Assembly: GCF_049801095.1 (NCBI RefSeq)
Contig: NZ_JBNAGH010000006.1
Coordinates: 1-64,000, forward strand
DNA length: 64,000 nucleotides
Source: Dinoroseobacter sp049801095
GTDB lineage: Bacteria > Pseudomonadota > Alphaproteobacteria > Rhodobacterales > Rhodobacteraceae
Direction of reading: 5' to 3'
The position numbers were made by a program, and so were the translations under genes. Below, one piece after another: positions 1-8,340 of this stretch (the first letter of the stretch is position 1; each line of letters opens with the position of its first letter). The notes below the pieces were generated by a model. It had not been told where the DNA came from. It made no database searches and saw only the letters and a list, made by a program, of their open reading frames with translations.

Positions 1-140
1 GGCCCACGCACTAAAACGCTTCGCGATAGGGGTGCTTTTGGCGTGGGTTGGGCGTAGCCGGGATTTGTTTCGCGGATTGTGGGGTTGGAAGTTTGCTGTT
101 GGTCGAGGTGATTTTGCCTTGGTTGACAGAGGATATTCCC

Positions 141-1055
141 ATGAACATTCAGCAAACAACGAACATGACGCCGCTGCGTGCACGCATGATCGCGGATATG
201 ACATCGCGCAATCTTGGCCCCGCGTCACAGCTCGGTCACTTGCGGGCCTGCAAGAGGTTCGCGGCGTGGTTGGAGCGCTCTCCGGAGACCGCTGAGCCGG
301 ATGATGTGCGCGAGTTCCAGCAGCATCTGATTGAGACCGGGACCAGCATCTGCACGCGCAATCGCACGATGACAGGGGTGAAGTTTCTGTTCCGGGTAAC
401 CCTGCGGCGGCATGATTTGGTGGCGGCGATTTTCAGCCTGAAGGAGCCCGTCAAGATCCCGCTGGTGTTGAGCCGCAACGAGGTCAAACGGATCCTACTC
501 ATGGCCCCGAGCTTGAAAGCGCGGGTGATGTTGTCGCTTGCCTATGGTTGCGTGATGCGTGCGGGCGAGGTGGTCAGGCTGCAGGCTGGGGATATCGATG
601 GGGAACAGAAGATCACCCGGATCGTGCAATCCAAAGGGCGCAAGGATCGCAATGTGATGCGGCCCGCTGATATTCTTGGCCTGATGCGCGAGTGGTGGAA
701 AGAAGCCCCGACCAGTCAGGACAAGGGCGTGGCGGGTCCGAACCGGGTGATCTTCCCAGGGTATAACGGCAAGCTCCTGTCGCCGCGCCAGATCTCGCGC
801 CTGTTCAAGCAGGCCGCAAAGGCGGCGGGCATCACCAAGCCAGTCACATTGCACACTCTGAGGCACAGGTTTGCCACCCATCTGTTGGAACGTGGCGTGG
901 ATATCCGCGTGATCCAAGCTCTGCTCGGACACACCAAGCTGACTACGACGGCGCGCTATGCCAGCGTTGCCACGGGCATGATCTCGGCGGTGGAGAGCCC
1001 GCTGGACAATCTTGGCCAAGCCAAAAGTAAGAGGGGCAAGAAAGGCGCGCCATAG
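141..1055 (+). CDS. Tyrosine recombinase associated with IS91 transposase
   Basis: A site-specific recombinase of the phage-integrase/XerD type, about 304 residues. The N-terminal SAM-like core-binding region contains a run of Arg/Leu helices. The catalytic half shows the Arg box (GCVMRAGEVVRL), the HTLRHRFATH box, the LLGHTKLTTTARYA stretch with His and the Tyr nucleophile. The frame is open back to 48, but ATG 141 gives the natural start of the family. It ends 6 bp before the IS91 transposase, so the two are probably co-transcribed. In IS91-like elements such recombinases are thought to assist transposition or resolve products, but no specific role is shown here. No internal damage is visible. 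Confidence 0.85.
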   Translation: MNIQQTTNMTPLRARMIADMTSRNLGPASQLGHLRACKRFAAWLERSPETAEPDDVREFQQHLIETGTSICTRNRTMTGVKFLFRVTLRRHDLVAAIFSLKEPVKIPLVLSRNEVKRILLMAPSLKARVMLSLAYGCVMRAGEVVRLQAGDIDGEQKITRIVQSKGRKDRNVMRPADILGLMREWWKEAPTSQDKGVAGPNRVIFPGYNGKLLSPRQISRLFKQAAKAAGITKPVTLHTLRHRFATHLLERGVDIRVIQALLGHTKLTTTARYASVATGMISAVESPLDNLGQAKSKRGKKGAP

Positions 1056-1061
1056 CCCGCG

Positions 1062-2270
1062 TTGGCACGGGCAGGCCTGGAAGTCGCGGATATCTTCCGT
1101 GACCATGGTGCGGCGTGGCGCGCGGCCAATATAGGCCATATCAGCCTTGATCAGATGAAGGTCACGAGCGCCGTTGAACGCTGCCGCACAGCGGCACTTG
1201 GCGGTCATGTGACACGCTGCGAAGACTGCATGCACGAGCACATCGCTTACAATTCCTGCCGCAATCGGCACTGTCCTGAATGTCAGTCCGGCGCGGCAAA
1301 GGCTTGGCTTGCCGCGCCGGAGGCTGAACTGCTGCCGGTGCGGTACTTCCATCTTGTCTTCACGTTGCCAAAGCCCATTGCCGACATCGCCCGCCAGAAC
1401 AAACGCGAGATCTACAATCTGTTAATGCGCGCGAGCGCCGACACCGTGATCAAAATCGCCGCCGACCCCAAGCACCTTGGTGCTCGAGTCGGTATTACTT
1501 CGGTACTGCACAGCTGGGGCTCCGCAATGACGCACCACCCGCATGTCCACATGATCGTGCCGGGCGGCGGTCTGTCTGCGGACGGCACCAAGTGGATCAC
1601 TTGCCGCAAGAACTTCTTGCTCTCCGTCAGGGTTCTGTCCCGGCTCTACCGGCGGCTGCTTTTGGAAGGGCTGGCGAAGTTGCACAGCGCAGGAAAGCTG
1701 CAGTTTTTCGGCGATCACGCCAAACTTGCCGATCCCGCAGTCTTTGGGGCATTTCTGCAAACGCTACGCAAGATCGATTGGGTCGTTTACGCCAAAGAAC
1801 CCTTCGCCGGACCAAAGGCCGTGCTGGCCTACCTGTCGCGCTACACCCACCGCATCGCGGCATCCAACAGTCGCCTGGTCCGGTTCGATGCGGCAAGCGT
1901 GACCTTCAAGGTGAAGGATTACAGGGTCGACGGCCCCAGACGACACACCACTATGACGTTCGCAACCGAGGAATTCATCCGCCGGTTCCTGATCCACGTC
2001 CTGCCCAAAGGCCAGCACCGTATCCGCCACTACGGCTTCTACGGAAATGGCAACCGTGCCGCCAATATCGCCCGGATCAGAGAATTGATCGGGGCCAGAG
2101 CGCCGAGCCGAAACGACACCGGTGATGCAAATGGAGGCGACACCGATCAGCACCCCAGGGTCCTCGCGCTGCCATGCCCCTGCTGCGGTGGGCGGTTGAT
2201 GATCACCGACACCTTCGCCCCTGCGCAACATCCCAGAGCACCGCCGAGATCGGCAAGAGACGCAGCATGA
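1062..2270 (+). CDS. IS91 family transposase (HUH, rolling-circle)
   Basis: Rolling-circle transposase of 402 residues. The N-terminus has a zinc-binding cluster (CEDCMHEH, then NSCRNRHCPECQ). The HUH metal site is HPHVHMIVPGGG in the middle. The tyrosine motif appears as YLSRYTHRIA, followed by the family C-terminal block ending near GNRAANIARIREL. These are the diagnostic motifs of the IS91/IS801 group, which nicks and moves a single strand without target duplication. The start is a TTG at 1062, 6 bp after the recombinase stop. A downstream ATG would remove conserved N-terminal sequence, so TTG is preferred. The gene looks intact and the element may still be active. Confidence 0.9.
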   Translation: MARAGLEVADIFRDHGAAWRAANIGHISLDQMKVTSAVERCRTAALGGHVTRCEDCMHEHIAYNSCRNRHCPECQSGAAKAWLAAPEAELLPVRYFHLVFTLPKPIADIARQNKREIYNLLMRASADTVIKIAADPKHLGARVGITSVLHSWGSAMTHHPHVHMIVPGGGLSADGTKWITCRKNFLLSVRVLSRLYRRLLLEGLAKLHSAGKLQFFGDHAKLADPAVFGAFLQTLRKIDWVVYAKEPFAGPKAVLAYLSRYTHRIAASNSRLVRFDAASVTFKVKDYRVDGPRRHTTMTFATEEFIRRFLIHVLPKGQHRIRHYGFYGNGNRAANIARIRELIGARAPSRNDTGDANGGDTDQHPRVLALPCPCCGGRLMITDTFAPAQHPRAPPRSARDAA

Positions 2271-2935
2271 CACACGCGCCAAATAGGACTGACGACACCT
2301 CAGCTGCAGCCACCTGCGGCACCATAGTTATGTGTGGATCACGTCACCGAAATCTCAAAAGGCGAGGGCTCGTGAAAAACACCGTCCATATCGCCCAGAA
2401 ACAAGCCAGGCCAATGCCGCGCCCAGCCAGACGGGAGTCGTTCTACGGCCTGGCAGGGTTAGCCCAAAGCCCAGCCCAGCCCAGCCTACAAATCCCCATA
2501 GAACCCACCCACCAAGACCAAACCCGCGATTTCCCGCCTGAGCGCTTCTCCGACGCCGGGCAGCGCCCCGCGCAACTCAAACGAAAGCGCACGGCGTCCG
2601 AGAAACCCGAATCACAGCAGACCTGGGAAGCGGGGCGCTCAGGCGGCCGGAATGGCCCGGAGGAGACTTCAGGGGCGCTGTGTCGCTTGTTCGCTTTTGG
2701 CTCTGCTCGAACAGAAGGCGCTGAGCGGCGTGGTCGACCTGCGGCCTTCTGATAGGCCTATGGGTCGCGCTGATACCAGCGCACTGCGCAGGGGAAAACG
2801 CCCCACGGAAAGCGATGGTGCTTGAACGGGGACCTACGTGCCGTACCGAACCTCAAACGCTCAAAACTGGCCAAGGTCCCGGATCGATGCGACTGTCCCT
2901 CGCACGTAGCCAACATCAATCCGAGGTCGCAGATC
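2271..2935. other. IS91 origin-end region and upstream region of FAD dehydrogenase
   Basis: 665 bp without a convincing gene. An open frame from 2174 to 2752 overlaps the transposase end and is rich in Pro, Arg, Ser and Gln with no recognisable motif, so I treat it as non-coding. The part to about 2820 is the probable origin end of the IS91 element. The last 115 bp lie directly in front of the FAD dehydrogenase and must carry its promoter, unless that is supplied by the element. Confidence 0.5.
2767..2782. repeat. Perfect hairpin near the IS91 right end
   Basis: GCGCTG-ATAC-CAGCGC, a 6-bp perfect stem with a 4-nt loop, followed at 2791 by GGGG-AAAACG-CCCC. Subterminal hairpins of this kind mark the origin or terminus ends of IS91-family elements. 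The assignment is by position and form, not by comparison with a reference. Confidence 0.45.
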
Positions 2936-4585
2936 ATGAGAACAAACGTCGTTGTGGTCGGTGCCGGCCTGTCTGGCCTCGTAACCGCCGCCGAGCTTGG
3001 TGATCGCGGCAAAAAGGTGGTGATCGTCGACCAGGAAGGTCCGCAAAACCTGGGAGGGCAAGCGCATTGGTCTTTGGGCGGGCTGTTCATGGTCAACACC
3101 CCCGAGCAGCGACGCCTGGGCATCAAAGACAGCCTGGACCTGGCGACAAGCGATTGGATGGGGTCGGCACAGTTTGACCGCCCAGAAGACGCCTTTCCCC
3201 GCGCATGGGCGCAGGCCTATCTCGACTTCGCCGCGGGCGAAATGCGTCCTTGGCTCTATGACATGGGCCTCCGCTGGTTCCCGGTTGTGGGTTGGGCTGA
3301 GCGCGGTGGGTCCGACGCCATGGGGCATGGCAATTCCGTGCCTCGGTTTCATATTACATGGGGCACCGGGCCGGGTGTGCTAGAGCCCTTTATCCGGCGG
3401 TGTCACGCACATGCAGATGCGGGCTTGCTGACCTACCTTTACCGCCATCAAGTAGACCGCCTTGAAATGCAAAGCGGCGCTGCCGTCGGTGTCAGCGGCA
3501 CGCAACTGGCGCCGGATGATGCGCAACAAGGGGGGGCAACCAACCGAACCGCCATTGGGGAGTTTCGTATCGATGCCGACGCTGTCATCGTCGCCTCTGG
3601 CGGGATCGGCGGCAATTTTGATCTCATTCGCAAAGTTTGGCCGACAGACCGCCTTGGCCCCGCTCCAGACAACATGCTCTCCGGTGTTCCGGCCCATGTC
3701 GACGGCCGCATGATCGATATCACCACCGACGCTGGCGGCCACGCCATCAATCGCGACCGGCTATGGTTCTACACCGAAGGCGTCAAGAACTGGGATCCGA
3801 TTTGGCCACATCACGGGATCCGCATCCTGCCGGGCCCCTCATCCATGTGGTTTGACGCGCGCGGAAACCGTTTCGCTCCGCCCGCGATGCCGGGCTTTGA
3901 CACCAATGGCACCTTCAAGGCAATCCTCGAAACAGGCTTTGACTACAGCTGGTTCGTTCTGACCCAAAAGATCATCAAGAAGGAATTCGCCCTCTCGGGC
4001 TCGGAGCAAAACCCCGACCTGACCTCCGCGAAATGGTCAAAGGTACTGAAAGAACGCATTTTGTCCGGCAAGTCGGCCACCGGACCGGTGGAAGCGTTCA
4101 AGGAGCATGGCGCAGACTTTGTTGTGGCCGACACGCTGTCGGATCTCGTCAAAGGAATGAATGCCTTGACGGGACAGGCTTTGGTCGAGGCAGACCATTT
4201 ACGCAAACAGATCGAAGCCCGGGACGCGCAGGTCGACAACCCTTTCTCAAAGGACCCGCAGATCACCGCCATCCAAGCCGCGCGCCATTACCTAGGAGAC
4301 AGGCTGATCCGGACCGCAAAGCCGCATCGCTTTCTCGATCCGGGAAATGGGCCTCTCATTGCCGTTCGCCTCAACCTGATCACCCGCAAAACGCTTGGCG
4401 GGCTTCAAACCAATCTCGACAGCCGGTTGGTTGACGCCCGAGGCGACCGCATCGCCGGCCTCTATGCGGCAGGCGAAGCGGCAGGCTTCGGTGGAGGTGG
4501 CTACCACGGCTACAACTCTCTAGAAGGGACATTCCTCGGCGGGTGTATCTTCTCGGGCCGCGCTGCAGGCCGGAACGCTGGCTGA
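2936..4585 (+). CDS. FAD-binding dehydrogenase (fumarate reductase/ketosteroid dehydrogenase fold)
   Basis: A flavoprotein of 549 residues. The N-terminus is a textbook FAD Rossmann fold (VVVVGAGLSGLVTAAELG, then acidic VIVDQEG at the end of the second strand). The C-terminus has the second FAD contact (GLYAAGEAAGFGGGGYHGYN). This arrangement is the FAD_binding_2 family: fumarate-reductase-like and 3-ketosteroid-dehydrogenase-like oxidoreductases, cytosolic here because no export signal is visible. The substrate is unknown. The frame is open back to 2822, but ATG 2936 starts exactly at the beta-alpha-beta fold. The gene has no partner: an IS91 element ends about 115 bp upstream and IS debris follows. 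It may therefore be a survivor of a disrupted cluster. Confidence 0.8.
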   Translation: MRTNVVVVGAGLSGLVTAAELGDRGKKVVIVDQEGPQNLGGQAHWSLGGLFMVNTPEQRRLGIKDSLDLATSDWMGSAQFDRPEDAFPRAWAQAYLDFAAGEMRPWLYDMGLRWFPVVGWAERGGSDAMGHGNSVPRFHITWGTGPGVLEPFIRRCHAHADAGLLTYLYRHQVDRLEMQSGAAVGVSGTQLAPDDAQQGGATNRTAIGEFRIDADAVIVASGGIGGNFDLIRKVWPTDRLGPAPDNMLSGVPAHVDGRMIDITTDAGGHAINRDRLWFYTEGVKNWDPIWPHHGIRILPGPSSMWFDARGNRFAPPAMPGFDTNGTFKAILETGFDYSWFVLTQKIIKKEFALSGSEQNPDLTSAKWSKVLKERILSGKSATGPVEAFKEHGADFVVADTLSDLVKGMNALTGQALVEADHLRKQIEARDAQVDNPFSKDPQITAIQAARHYLGDRLIRTAKPHRFLDPGNGPLIAVRLNLITRKTLGGLQTNLDSRLVDARGDRIAGLYAAGEAAGFGGGGYHGYNSLEGTFLGGCIFSGRAAGRNAG

Positions 4586-4934
4586 TGCGTGTTAAACGCC
4601 AGTGCCATGGAAAAACTAGCCCCAAATTTCGAGCCTGTTTGAAACTCGTCAGCACGAATTCGCGCGGTGTTGGCTTCAATTGAGAGCGCAGTGCTGAAAT
4701 CGGGCAGGTTCATCAACGCGCGATTTGCAGCATTGATCCCAGCGAGTACAGAGCAACTTGCCTATCACCGGCCACCCCAAATGGCCCATACCCGACCTTG
4801 ATCTAAACGCCAGCCGCTTCCGAGCTTTGCAGAGCATTCTGCGTTGCCGGTTTTGCAACCGCGAAGCCGAATGTCGGCAAAGGTTGCTTTTCAGACTGTC
4901 TAACCCCCTTGTGCTTGGGCCACTGATCGGGCGT
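4586..4934. other. Intergenic region, no gene seen
   Basis: About 350 bp between the FAD dehydrogenase and the IS3 remnant. Short open frames exist on both strands but none shows a ribosome binding site, motif or sensible composition. It probably includes the terminal part of the degraded insertion sequence. Confidence 0.4.
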
Positions 4935-5640
4935 TTCTCTCATGGTGTTTCTGGACCTGGTGGGCGCATGTTGAGAGCCGGATGCGGTCGAGCATGATTG
5001 TATTGCCTGAGCCAGTGATTGGTACCGATCTGGGCCTGCTCGGTTGTTGTCACCCATTCCCCATTGGGAACCTCCCGGCGCAGTGTTCCATTGAAGTGTT
5101 CCTTGTCTCCGTTCTCCCATGCATTGCCCGACACGGCATCGCATGGCGATGTCCCGCAAGGGACGATCCCGGGTGACTGCGGATGGGCTTGATCCCCACA
5201 CGTCGAAGCCAGTTCTGCATCGCCTCCGCTGCGAACTCGGGGCCGTTATCGGATCGGAAATACTTCGGGGAACCGTGGCGCAGCAGGAGTGGAAAGAGCG
5301 CTTCGAGAACATCGTCGGCACCCATTTTGGTGCGGACCACAACAGCCAAGACCTGCCGCGCGAACCCATCGAGAACCGTCAGCATCTTTTAATTGCGCCC
5401 ATTGCCGAGCCTGTCACGCACGAAGTCTATTGCCCAAACAAGGTTCGGATAGGTGGGTCGAAGCCGGATGTTCGCGCTGTCCTTGTAGTAGATCCGCTTG
5501 CGCTTCTTATGCCGCTGCGAAAGCTGCAGCCCGTCCTCGCGCCACTCGACCATTGTCCTCGGACCAACGGTGGACAATGTCTCGTCGCTCGACCTTCTTG
5601 TGATTGACCCTTTGCCCGGCAGGCGATTTGGCAATGCCAA
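4935..5640 (-). pseudogene. Degenerate IS3-family transposase (orfB, integrase core)
   Basis: Reading the minus strand, pieces of an IS3-type orfB follow each other in order: VNHKKVER (near 5605), QRHKKRKRIYYKDS with VWAIDFV (first catalytic Asp), MLTVLDGFARQVLAV, SDNGPEFAAEAM (second Asp), GIKPIRSHPG, then WENGDKEHFNGTLRREV (catalytic Glu) and NHWLRQYNHARPHPAL. They are broken by an in-frame TAA at 5389-5391 where the family has an aromatic residue. A frameshifting insertion near 5120-5160 separates PGS from WENG, and a second shift lies near 5590. The element is dead. Its terminal repeats are not recognisable. Confidence 0.85.
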
Positions 5641-6027
5641 ATCTACCGAGAGGGGGCCAGCCCGCGACGTGAGGCAGGTCAGCGACCTTGCAATACCCAT
5701 ATCGTCCTTAGTGCTTCGCAGCCTTATGATTGCCAACCGCGACGCATCATACTTCATGCGCCAGAGCTTTTATCCATTAGGATTTACTTTAAGAAACAGC
5801 CTACCGAAGTCGGCGTGTATCTAAGCTTTTGGTTTTGCGTTTCGAGCCTTGGTGCCTCTTGAGCGCATCTCTCGGGGTATCGCTCTTGAGGAGCTTTGAG
5901 AGACTCCCAAAAAAGCACGACAACGGAGGTACATGTCTCCGGTTCCCTCTGGACCGAACAAAGGAATACCACCGGAGCCTTGCATACAAGCCACTTCAGG
6001 ATGTCATCGGCATATCCGATCGTGGAG
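5641..6027. other. Region between IS3 remnant and island attachment repeat
   Basis: About 390 bp with no supported gene. Several 60-100 residue frames are open on both strands but lack motifs and Shine-Dalgarno sequences. This is the chromosomal flank just outside the tRNA-Thr island, and may include more insertion-sequence debris. Confidence 0.35.
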
Positions 6028-6074
6028 TGGTGCCGCTGAAGGGACTCGAACCTCCGACCCCATCATTACGAATG
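6028..6074. repeat. Island attachment repeat, distal copy
   Basis: 47 bp matching the 3' end of tRNA-Thr (minus-strand sense) including CCA, the T arm and the anticodon loop. Beyond 6074 the match to the tRNA stops abruptly. One substitution at 6053 would put an A opposite C in the T stem, consistent with a non-functional left-over half-site. Confidence 0.9.
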
Positions 6075-6242
6075 CCAAGGAATATGTCTACTTGGCTTTT
6101 CCTGAGATTACTTGAAACACCCGCGGCATTTGATTTTATTGTGAAAATAGTGTTCTAAGTGGTAGAGAGCGGGAAATTCGCACAGCTATGGATTCCCTCG
6201 CTTTACCTCAACCGTGCTTCCTATGTGATACCTATTACACCG

Positions 6243-7538
6243 ATGCCCTCAGATCGCCTAACCAAAACGCTCGTTGATCGGCTGGAACCAGCCGCGAAGG
6301 ACTACTTTGTCTGGTGCGGGAAGCTCTCAGGCTTTGGGGTAAGAGTCTGGCCAAAAGGGCGAAAGGCTTTCGTGGTGCAGTATCGCACTGGCGGACGCGG
6401 ATCGAAGACGCAGCGCAAGACCATCGGCACCTATGGAACGATCACGGTAGAAGCGGCCCGGAAGAAGGCCGAGGAATATCTTGCGTCAGCACAGCTTGGG
6501 AACGACCTGATCGAGTCCGAGCGCCGATCTAGGGCCGCGCTAACCATCAACGATCTTTGCGACGACTACATCGCGCATGGGATGACGATGAAGAAGGCCT
6601 CAACCATTGAGACCGACCTAAGCAAGATCAAGCGACACATCCGCCCTTTGATTGGCGGGAAGAGGATTTCCGAACTCACCAAACAGGACGTTGAACGCCT
6701 CTTGCACGACATCGCCAAGGGCAAAACGGCGCAGGACGAGCGAACGGAAAAGGGCCGCTCAATCGTGAAAGGTGGAAAGAGCGCCGCCACGAGATCCGTC
6801 CGTGTCCTAAGCAGTATGTTCACCTACGCCATCGACCACGGCATTGCGGAGGCGAACCCGTGCAGTGGCGTGAAGTTATTTAAGGATCAAGCCAAAGAGC
6901 ACTATCTGACCCAAAATCAGATCGAACAGCTCTTTGACACGCTTGTCCTTGCCGAAACCAAAGGCTTGCCTTGGACCTTGCGTGACAACTCCGCAGCCAA
7001 GCACCGACCCAGCACAGATCACATGCGCGAGATCATGTCGCCACACGTCACCGGGGCGATCCGACTACTTGTCCTGACGGGCTGTCGATTGCGCGAAATC
7101 CTTCACCTCAGATGGTCCGAGGTGGATTTTGAAAGGGCGATGCTATTCCTCCCCGACAGCAAGACAGGGAAGAAATCGGTGTTGCTGTCCCTGCCCGCCA
7201 TTGAAGTTCTGGAAAGCTTACCCCGCGCCGGCGCCTACGTCATCGCAGGTGGCACGCCAGACAAACCAAGAGCAGACTTAAAGCGCCCTTGGAAACGCAT
7301 CTCTGCGCATGCTGGCATCGAAGGCACCCGCATCCATGATCTGCGCCACACGTTTGCCTCACGAGGTGCAGCCCACGGCCTAAGCCTTCCAATGATCGGG
7401 CGGCTTTTGGGCCATAAATCCCCGCAAACCACTGCTAGATACGCGCACCTTGCTGATGACCCACTGCGGCGTGCGTTGGATGAAATGAGCGCCGGATTGC
7501 CTCCAGTCGCCAAAAAAAGAATCCATTCCAAACAATAG
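6243..7538 (+). CDS. P4-type tyrosine integrase of the island
   Basis: An integrase of 431 residues. The N-terminal arm-binding domain (DUF4102 type) is seen as SGFGVRVWPKGRKAFVVQYR followed by the KTIGTYGTITVEAARKKAEE helix. A SAM-like core-binding domain follows (residues about 100-200). The C-terminal catalytic domain has the Arg box TGCRLREILHLRW, the HDLRHTFASRG box, LLGHKSPQTTARYAHL with the nucleophilic Tyr. The frame is open to 6159, but ATG 6243 matches where family members begin. It lies next to the left attachment repeat and reads inward. It is expected to recombine the tRNA-Thr 3' end with the circular element. Confidence 0.9.
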   Translation: MPSDRLTKTLVDRLEPAAKDYFVWCGKLSGFGVRVWPKGRKAFVVQYRTGGRGSKTQRKTIGTYGTITVEAARKKAEEYLASAQLGNDLIESERRSRAALTINDLCDDYIAHGMTMKKASTIETDLSKIKRHIRPLIGGKRISELTKQDVERLLHDIAKGKTAQDERTEKGRSIVKGGKSAATRSVRVLSSMFTYAIDHGIAEANPCSGVKLFKDQAKEHYLTQNQIEQLFDTLVLAETKGLPWTLRDNSAAKHRPSTDHMREIMSPHVTGAIRLLVLTGCRLREILHLRWSEVDFERAMLFLPDSKTGKKSVLLSLPAIEVLESLPRAGAYVIAGGTPDKPRADLKRPWKRISAHAGIEGTRIHDLRHTFASRGAAHGLSLPMIGRLLGHKSPQTTARYAHLADDPLRRALDEMSAGLPPVAKKRIHSKQ

Positions 7539-7652
7539 CTTGGCATTTCAGCGCATGTTTTCTATCGCCGGACACCCGCTGAAAATGAGTTTCACTGTAT
7601 TATAGTGGGTAGCGGACCCTCGCTGCACTCTTGAAACCTCATGGAGTGTCAA

Positions 7653-7976
7653 ATGACCTACCTCTGCCCAAAGCAAGCAGTCCAGTATCTGCGCCAAACC
7701 TTCAACATTTCCTACAGCCCGTCCTACCTCGCACGTTTGAGGTGCGAAGGCGGTGGCCCAATCCATACAAAACTCGGAAACGGTCGCATCTACTATCAGA
7801 TGAAAGACCTTGAAGCGTGGATCGCTTCACGGAGCCACGTCCGCGCACATACCGCTATGCCAAAACCAAACCGCGCATGGGTGGCGAAGTTCAAGGGCGA
7901 AGACAACCACGCGGCAGGCAATGGTCTGAGCCGAGACTACGACATATTCGCCTTACTCGAAGGAAAGCCGGGCTGA
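7653..7976 (+). CDS. Small helix-turn-helix protein, AlpA/excisionase-like
   Basis: A 107-residue protein. The first 70 residues form a MerR/AlpA-type winged-helix pattern: CPKQAVQYLRQTFNISYSPSYL, then GGGPIHTKLGNGRIYYQMKDLEAWI, where the R-Y-Y wing precedes an L-x-x-W-I helix as in HTH_17 excisionases. The C-terminal 35 residues are basic and unfamiliar. The GGAG at 7643-7646 lies 6 bp upstream of ATG 7653, which supports that start over ATG 7641. It sits directly downstream of the integrase, the usual place for the island's recombination directionality factor or an AlpA-type activator. Function is inferred from fold and position. Confidence 0.6.
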   Translation: MTYLCPKQAVQYLRQTFNISYSPSYLARLRCEGGGPIHTKLGNGRIYYQMKDLEAWIASRSHVRAHTAMPKPNRAWVAKFKGEDNHAAGNGLSRDYDIFALLEGKPG

Positions 7977-8015
7977 AATTAACAAGCCTTATCAGTAGTT
8001 TAATAAAATCAAAAG

Positions 8016-8045
8016 TTGACACCCTCTGTGGGTCTGGTTTGTATA
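8016..8045 (+). promoter_or_regulatory. Putative sigma70 promoter of small island genes
   Basis: A perfect -35 hexamer TTGACA at 8016-8021 is followed after 18 bp by TGTATA at 8040-8045, an imperfect -10 inside TTTGTATAGATAG. It lies in an AT-rich stretch after the HTH gene and before the leader hairpin and the 70-residue gene. Spacing and -10 match are imperfect. Confidence 0.45.
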
Positions 8046-8050
8046 GATAG

Positions 8051-8072
8051 GTGAAGGCCACCCGGCCTTCAC
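8051..8072 (+). repeat. Perfect 9-bp inverted repeat in the leader (operator or RNA hairpin)
   Basis: GTGAAGGCC-ACCC-GGCCTTCAC, arms 8051-8059 and 8064-8072, about 30 bp before the start of the next gene and directly after the proposed promoter. There is no T-run, so it is not an ordinary terminator. It could be an operator or a hairpin at the 5' end of the mRNA. Confidence 0.7.
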
Positions 8073-8103
8073 CATGACGCCAACCAACAGAAAGGGTCTC
8101 GTC

Positions 8104-8313
8104 ATGGAAGATCAAAATGACAACTTCATCCTCATTCCCGCCAAAAGTGGTGGCGGCGCGCTTGTTCGGCGCAGCCAAGTCGCGGGAGGCCGCGCAAACG
8201 GTGCCGATGGCGCCATCCTCTATCTGGCCTCCGGTCCGTCGGTTTACACGACGGCCAGCATTCCGCAGCTTGCGGAGTACCTTGGCGCAAGCCGCGCCGA
8301 AATGGCGCGCTAA
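8104..8313 (+). CDS. Small hypothetical island protein
   Basis: A 69-residue protein I do not recognise. It starts with an acidic stretch (MEDQNDNFILIPAK), then a Gly/Ala-rich basic region and a C-terminal helix (IPQLAEYLGASRAEMAR) that could dimerise or resemble half of a helix-turn-helix. AGAAAGGG at 8090-8097 is well spaced from ATG 8104. The in-frame ATG at 8074 abuts the leader hairpin, so 8104 is preferred. The coding bias is ordinary for the island. The next gene starts 27 bp later and is probably co-transcribed. Confidence 0.55.
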   Translation: MEDQNDNFILIPAKSGGGALVRRSQVAGGRANGADGAILYLASGPSVYTTASIPQLAEYLGASRAEMAR

Positions 8314-8340
8314 CGGCCCCAAAGCCTGCGAGGTTTCGAC

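Larger units (their letters stand above)
1..2820 (+). mobile_element. IS91-family element with companion tyrosine recombinase
   Basis: A tyrosine recombinase gene is followed 6 bp later by an IS91-type HUH transposase, the gene pair carried by many IS91-like elements of alphaproteobacteria. After the transposase about 550 bp are non-coding, as expected for the origin end. A perfect 6-bp hairpin (2767-2782) and a GGGG-AAAACG-CCCC hairpin near 2791 lie close to a CTTG at 2821-2824. IS91 elements end at CTTG or GTTC next to the origin end, so I place the right boundary at about 2820 by inference. The left end is not resolved. Inverted arms CCCACGC/GCGTGGG at 3-9 and 41-47 may be part of the terminus, or the element may start before the window. 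Confidence 0.6.

Noticed and set aside
2174..2752. 192-residue frame downstream of the IS91 transposase
   Set aside because: It starts inside the transposase in another frame, is rich in Pro, Arg and Gln, and lies where the non-coding origin end is expected.
5784..5989. Two 62-residue minus-strand frames outside the island repeat
   Set aside because: They overlap each other in different frames, lack start signals and show no known motif.
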